Origin: UBA7803 sp041686955
Lineage (GTDB): Bacteria; Pseudomonadota; Gammaproteobacteria; Pseudomonadales; Azotimanducaceae
Direction of reading: 5' to 3'
DNA: 9,759 nucleotides
Assembly: GCA_041686955.1 (NCBI GenBank)
Contig: JAWLCV010000105.1
Location: 1-9,759, forward strand
The notes under the pieces were generated by a model. The model was given only the letters and a program-made list of their open reading frames with translations, was not told the DNA's origin and ran no database searches. Each line of letters begins with the position of its first letter. The first letter of the stretch is position 1. The position numbers and the translations under genes are program-made. This document shows, piece after piece, positions 7,499 through 9,759 of the stretch.

Positions 7499-8956
7499 AT
7501 GAAGCTCACCCTGCTTCCACTCTCCCACCCGGAGCTCACGCCCATCGTCGTGACCGGGAGTGTCTTCGCCATCGGCCGCAACGAGCCGCCGTTCGACGGC
7601 TACGACCGCAACCTGGTGTCCCGCCTGTCGAAGCGCCACGCCCGGCTGTTCGTCGAAGGCGGCCGAGCCTACATCGCCGATCTGCACAGCACCAACGGAA
7701 GCCGGCACAACGGCGAACCCCTGACCGCCACCCCCGTCCGCCTGAAGGACGGCGACGAGCTCGCGTTCGGCGAGCTGCGGTTCCGCGTCGCCCTGGAGCA
7801 GCCCGCCGAAGACGATGCGCCGTCGGTGGCGCCGCCGCGGGTGCGCCTGGTGCTGGTTCCGGCCCCCGGCAAGCGGGACCTGGCACCGGTGGTGATCACC
7901 GAGCTGCCGTATCTGGTGCACCGTCAGGGCGAGATGTTCGCCCGCGTCGCGGACGGAGCCCGCAGCCAGCTCGAATTCGTCTCCAAGCGCCACGCCCACT
8001 TCTTCCAGCGCGGCGATCAGGTGCTGCTGGAGGATCTCGGCAGCACCAACGGCACCTTCGTCAACGGCGAGAAGCTGGCCGAGCAGGCCCGGCCCGTGCG
8101 GGACGCGGATACGGTGGCCTTCGGCGGCGACGATCTGGCGTACCGGGTGAGCCTCGCGGTGGAAGGCCACGAGGACGACACGGCCCGAACCCGGCTCATG
8201 GACGCGGTGAGCCGCGACGCCGCCACGGTCTTCGTTTCCTCCCCATCGTCTTTCGCGGAGATCTTCCGGGGTGACGAGGACGAGGCCGATGGCGAAGCCG
8301 CGGCGCCCCCTCGGCCGGCACTCGAACGGCGGTCCCCCGGCCGCCGGCGTCCACCGCTCTACGCCCCGTGGCGCTGGCGCGCGACCCTGGGCGCCGCCGC
8401 GGTGGTTGGGGCCGTCTCGGGCTTCTGGTGGATGGGCGATCCCTATTCCGCGGAGGATCTGTACGCCCTGCTGGACGCCGGCGCCTATCGGGAAGCTGCG
8501 CTCACCGCCAGCGGACTGCTGGAGACCCGGGGCTCCGACGCCGACCTCGCCCGCATCGCCACCACCGCCACCCTGCGTCACGTGCTGCCGTCGTGGTCGG
8601 ACGCGCTGCGCCGGGGCGACCGGCCGGGAGCTGCGGCGGCGTTGCACGAAGCGGCCGTGCTCGGCACCGGCAACGGCGCCGACGACGGCTATCTGGAGCT
8701 GCTGGAATGGGCCGGTGACGTGCATTTTCTGCTCCGGGAACTGGAGCAGGGGGAGATCACCCCGGCGGCTTACGTGGCCGAGGCCGAGGGGCTGCTGGAC
8801 TGGTGGCAGGCGGACGAGGCGGCACACCGCGCGTCGCTGGATGCCCTCACCGGCTTCGCCCCGAGCTTCGACCCCGGCCGCAGGAGAATCCTCGCGCAGA
8901 TCCGCACGCTGACCTCGCGAATGCAGCAGCTCCAGGCGGAGCGCCGGGACGGCTGA
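7499..8956 (+). CDS. Membrane-anchored protein with two FHA domains and a C-terminal helical domain
   Basis: A 485-residue protein. FHA domain 1 (about 2-98) has GRN at 26-28, SKRH at 44-47 and STNG at 64-67. FHA domain 2 (about 114-220) has SKRH at 162-165 and GSTNGTFVNG at 181-190, but HR at 141-142 where GR is expected. The linker (221-292) is acidic, then Pro/Arg-rich, with Thr motifs EDDTAR (225-230) and AATVFV (241-246). A single membrane helix (about 293-312) follows an Arg-rich stretch, so the FHA domains are cytoplasmic. The outer part (313-485) is helical, with no family I recognise. It lies 18 bases after the phosphatase gene, so the two are probably co-transcribed; only a weak CCGGGT precedes the ATG, which suggests translational coupling. 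Its topology mirrors the kinase (phospho-domain inside, helical domain outside), so it may be a membrane partner docking to the phosphorylated kinase. Confidence 0.87.
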   Translation: MKLTLLPLSHPELTPIVVTGSVFAIGRNEPPFDGYDRNLVSRLSKRHARLFVEGGRAYIADLHSTNGSRHNGEPLTATPVRLKDGDELAFGELRFRVALEQPAEDDAPSVAPPRVRLVLVPAPGKRDLAPVVITELPYLVHRQGEMFARVADGARSQLEFVSKRHAHFFQRGDQVLLEDLGSTNGTFVNGEKLAEQARPVRDADTVAFGGDDLAYRVSLAVEGHEDDTARTRLMDAVSRDAATVFVSSPSSFAEIFRGDEDEADGEAAAPPRPALERRSPGRRRPPLYAPWRWRATLGAAAVVGAVSGFWWMGDPYSAEDLYALLDAGAYREAALTASGLLETRGSDADLARIATTATLRHVLPSWSDALRRGDRPGAAAALHEAAVLGTGNGADDGYLELLEWAGDVHFLLRELEQGEITPAAYVAEAEGLLDWWQADEAAHRASLDALTGFAPSFDPGRRRILAQIRTLTSRMQQLQAERRDG

Positions 8957-8973
8957 GCCGCGCGTGGCGCGGC
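8957..8973. other. Hairpin directly after the two-FHA gene
   Basis: GCCGCGC and GCGCGGC form a perfect 7-bp stem with a GTG loop starting at the base after the stop codon. No T-run follows on the plus strand, so it is at best a weak or Rho-assisted terminator for the phosphatase-FHA operon. The rest of the gap to 9080 shows nothing further that I can support. Confidence 0.3.
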
Positions 8974-9080
8974 GGACCGAACCTTCCCCCACACGTCGGG
9001 GACGGGGCGGCTGCGGCTGAATCCATAGTGTCGTGTCACGGTGTGCATGACTTTCTCGATTGCGCTTCGATGGACTGATG

Positions 9081-9110
9081 AAAGGCGGCGGAGACCCGGA
9101 GGTCTCCGCC
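9081..9110 (-). terminator. Intrinsic terminator of the small gene copy B
   Basis: GGCGGAGACC (9087-9096) and GGTCTCCGCC (9101-9110) make a perfect 10-bp stem with a four-base loop. On the minus strand the hairpin is followed within 3 bases by TTT. It starts 22 bases after the stop of the small gene, in the correct orientation. The T-tract is short, so efficiency may be moderate. It indicates that the small gene is transcribed alone. Confidence 0.7.
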
Positions 9111-9132
9111 ATCCGCGAGGCGTGAGTCCGCC

Positions 9133-9396
9133 TTACACCCGGACGTACTTGTCCCAGGTGCTGTATTCGGTCTGCACGCGGGTGCGCTTCCAGCCCTCGA
9201 CGTAGTGCTTCTGCAGGTAGCCGTCGTGGAACTTCTGGCCCTGGTAGCTCGAGTAGCGGAACTGGAAGCCGCTCCAGTTGCCGGTGGAGATGTAGGAGCT
9301 GCGCAGGTGCCACATGCCGCTGCCCTTCACCTCGGCGAGTGCCTTGCCGTCGAGTTCGTTGGAAACCGCGAGATCGACCAGAGCCAGTGCGTTCAT
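9133..9396 (-). CDS. Small protein with double-glycine-type leader and aromatic-rich core, copy B
   Basis: An 87-residue protein of no family I can name. Residues 1-26 resemble a double-glycine leader: in ELDGKALAEVKGS, Leu is at -12, Leu at -7, Val at -4, Gly at -2 and Ser at -1. This agrees with the peptidase-transporter leader consensus except for Ala instead of Glu at -8. I recall similar LDxxALxxVxGG N-termini on other proteobacterial small proteins. Cleavage after Ser26 would release about 61 residues with 14 aromatics (Trp29, 41, 69, 81; many Tyr), no cysteine and a net positive charge. The core has many Gly, Ser and Tyr and no membrane helix. GGAGG 7 bases upstream fixes the start, although the frame stays open for 67 more codons upstream. 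It has a sigma-54-like promoter, an IHF-type site and its own terminator. It could be a bacteriocin, a modified-peptide precursor or an exported surface protein; no transporter or modifying enzyme is in view. Confidence 0.8.
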   Translation of the reverse strand: MNALALVDLAVSNELDGKALAEVKGSGMWHLRSSYISTGNWSGFQFRYSSYQGQKFHDGYLQKHYVEGWKRTRVQTEYSTWDKYVRV

Positions 9397-9403
9397 GAAT
9401 GAT

Positions 9404-9408
9404 CCTCC
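9404..9408 (-). promoter_or_regulatory. Shine-Dalgarno site of small gene copy B
   Basis: The minus strand reads GGAGG 7 bases before the ATG at 9394-9396. It selects the 87-residue product over the longer open frame that runs up to 9597, and it is conserved at 32-36. Confidence 0.75.
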
Positions 9409-9454
9409 GTGGGGGTTGATTCGGTGGGCGTCCGTGCTCACCTGCCGGAGGTAT

Positions 9455-9470
9455 TGCGCGAACCGTGCCA
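9455..9470 (-). promoter_or_regulatory. Putative sigma-54 promoter of small gene copy B
   Basis: The minus strand reads TGGCACGGTTCGCGCA: a perfect TGGCACG -24 block and GC at -12 with exact GG-N10-GC spacing. GC instead of TT precedes the -12 GC. Transcription would begin near 9444, giving a leader of about 48 bases before the ATG. Expression would then depend on an enhancer-binding activator and could be switched on sharply. Confidence 0.62.
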
Positions 9471-9499
9471 GGCAGCCGCGCCGAGCGACACGGCGCAGC

Positions 9500-9512
9500 C
9501 AAGCCATTGATT
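9500..9512 (-). promoter_or_regulatory. Putative IHF site upstream of small gene copy B
   Basis: The minus strand reads AATCAATGGCTTG, a full match to WATCAANNNNTTR, centred near -62 from the predicted transcription start. This is a usual place for IHF between a sigma-54 promoter and its upstream activator sites. It lies at the same distance from the promoter as the site at 128-140. Confidence 0.57.
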
Positions 9513-9558
9513 CGACCAATGATTTCCGCCACGACCCGACGATCCGGCCGCTCCGCGG

Positions 9559-9568
9559 GAGACGTCTC
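9559..9568. promoter_or_regulatory. Palindrome at about -120, possible activator site
   Basis: GAGACGTCTC is a perfect 10-base palindrome centred about 120 bases upstream of the predicted start of the small gene, where enhancer-binding activators of sigma-54 often sit. Only one copy is seen, and it is not conserved in the left upstream region. That region has a different short palindrome (CACGAGCGTG, 182-191) at nearly the same distance. The assignment is weak. Confidence 0.2.
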
Positions 9569-9644
9569 GGCGGCGCATTCGTCGGCGTGTGCCCCACATC
9601 CGCGCCACCGCCTGTGGGCCCCGGGGCGACGTTCTGCCGGGGCG

Positions 9645-9759
9645 CTACGCCTCGTCCGCGGGCGCCCGGGTGATGGCCAGCCGTGCCGGTGGCGCCTCCC
9701 CCTGCTTCGGCTCGCCGAAGTACACGGTGGTGTGGGGGAAGGGGATCTCGATGCCGCGC
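9645..9759 (-). CDS. Probable MscS-family mechanosensitive channel (C-terminus only)
   Basis: The final 38 residues of a minus-strand gene that continues beyond the right edge. They begin RGIEIPFPHTTVYFGEP and end at a TAG at 9645-9647. The GIEIPFPHTTVYF segment closely resembles the conserved end of the cytoplasmic domain of MscS-type channels (IEIPFPQ-like), which open under membrane tension to release solutes. The tail after it is short, Pro/Ala-rich and charged. The gene lies upstream of the small gene on the same strand, 248 bases away, with the sigma-54-like promoter between them, so co-transcription is not needed. The call rests on one short motif. Confidence 0.6.
   Translation of the reverse strand, partial: RGIEIPFPHTTVYFGEPKQGEAPPARLAITRAPADEA

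Larger units (their letters stand above)
9373..9471. repeat. Direct repeat, right copy (98/99 identical to 1-99)
   Basis: Same orientation as 1-99, with one substitution (9459 c against 87 g). It covers the first eight codons of the small gene, its ribosome binding site, its 5' leader and its sigma-54-like promoter. Strict identity ends at 9471. Similarity resumes without any gap at 9500-9513, where 13 of 14 bases match 128-141. Confidence 0.95.

Noticed and set aside
9404..9451. CCTCCG on the minus strand upstream that could pair with the CGGAGG ribosome binding site of the small gene, in both repeats
   Set aside because: If the sigma-54-like promoter is real, transcription begins near 9444, after the CCTCCG, so it is not in the mRNA. 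The pairing is also only 6 bp across a long loop.
6695..9532. A 945-codon minus-strand open frame opposite the phosphatase and FHA genes, and a 664-codon plus-strand frame (4260-6254) opposite the kinase
   Set aside because: Both lie opposite genes with unmistakable domain motifs, show no domain or motif of their own, and are a normal by-product of very high GC at third positions.
9627..9644. CCCCGG/CCGGGG hairpin candidate after the MscS-like gene
   Set aside because: The stem is short, in very GC-rich DNA, with no T-tract on the minus strand.

Overview
The window is very GC-rich and compact, and reads as chromosomal DNA of a high-GC proteobacterium, most likely a gammaproteobacterium. The reasons are the gene families, strong Shine-Dalgarno sites, and a sigma-54/IHF promoter architecture. 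No genus can be named from the sequence alone. There are no RNA genes, insertion sequences, CRISPR arrays or origins that I can support.

Layout: (1) Positions 1-227 hold the first eight codons of a small minus-strand gene cut by the window edge, plus its upstream region. (2) 228-1259 (-) encodes a protein of three FHA domains. (3) 1344-2579 (+), divergent from it, encodes a pentapeptide-repeat protein fused to a two-helix potassium-type channel. (4) 2583-6557 (-) encodes a very large membrane-anchored Ser/Thr kinase; its 3' end converges on the channel gene with only 3 bases between them. (5) 6677-7480 (+), divergent from the kinase, encodes a PP2C phosphatase, followed 18 bases later by (6) 7499-8956 (+), a protein with two FHA domains, one membrane helix and a C-terminal helical domain. 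(7) 9133-9396 (-) is a complete 87-residue small protein with its own terminator. (8) 9645-9759 (-) is the C-terminus of a probable MscS-family mechanosensitive channel.

How the genes work together: the core is a full threonine-phosphorylation circuit. It has a writer (kinase with a large predicted periplasmic sensor), an eraser (PP2C) and two readers (five FHA domains in two proteins). A cation channel lies between the first reader and the kinase and may be an output. The linkers of both FHA proteins and the phosphatase tail carry similar acidic Asp-Thr motifs that could be phosphosites. Related kinase/phosphatase/FHA sets occur with type VI secretion, but no secretion gene is visible here.

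The most unusual feature is what flanks this circuit. Positions 1-99 and 9373-9471 are a direct repeat with one mismatch, and each copy holds the start and upstream region of the same small gene. Each carries an excellent Shine-Dalgarno site, a sigma-54-like -24/-12 element and, beyond the repeat at exactly the same spacing, a perfect match to the IHF consensus. The small protein has a double-glycine-type leader (ending Gly-Ser) and an aromatic-rich, cysteine-free core. I read this as a duplicated family of probably exported small proteins under sigma-54 control, bracketing a phosphothreonine signalling island. That functional link is inference.
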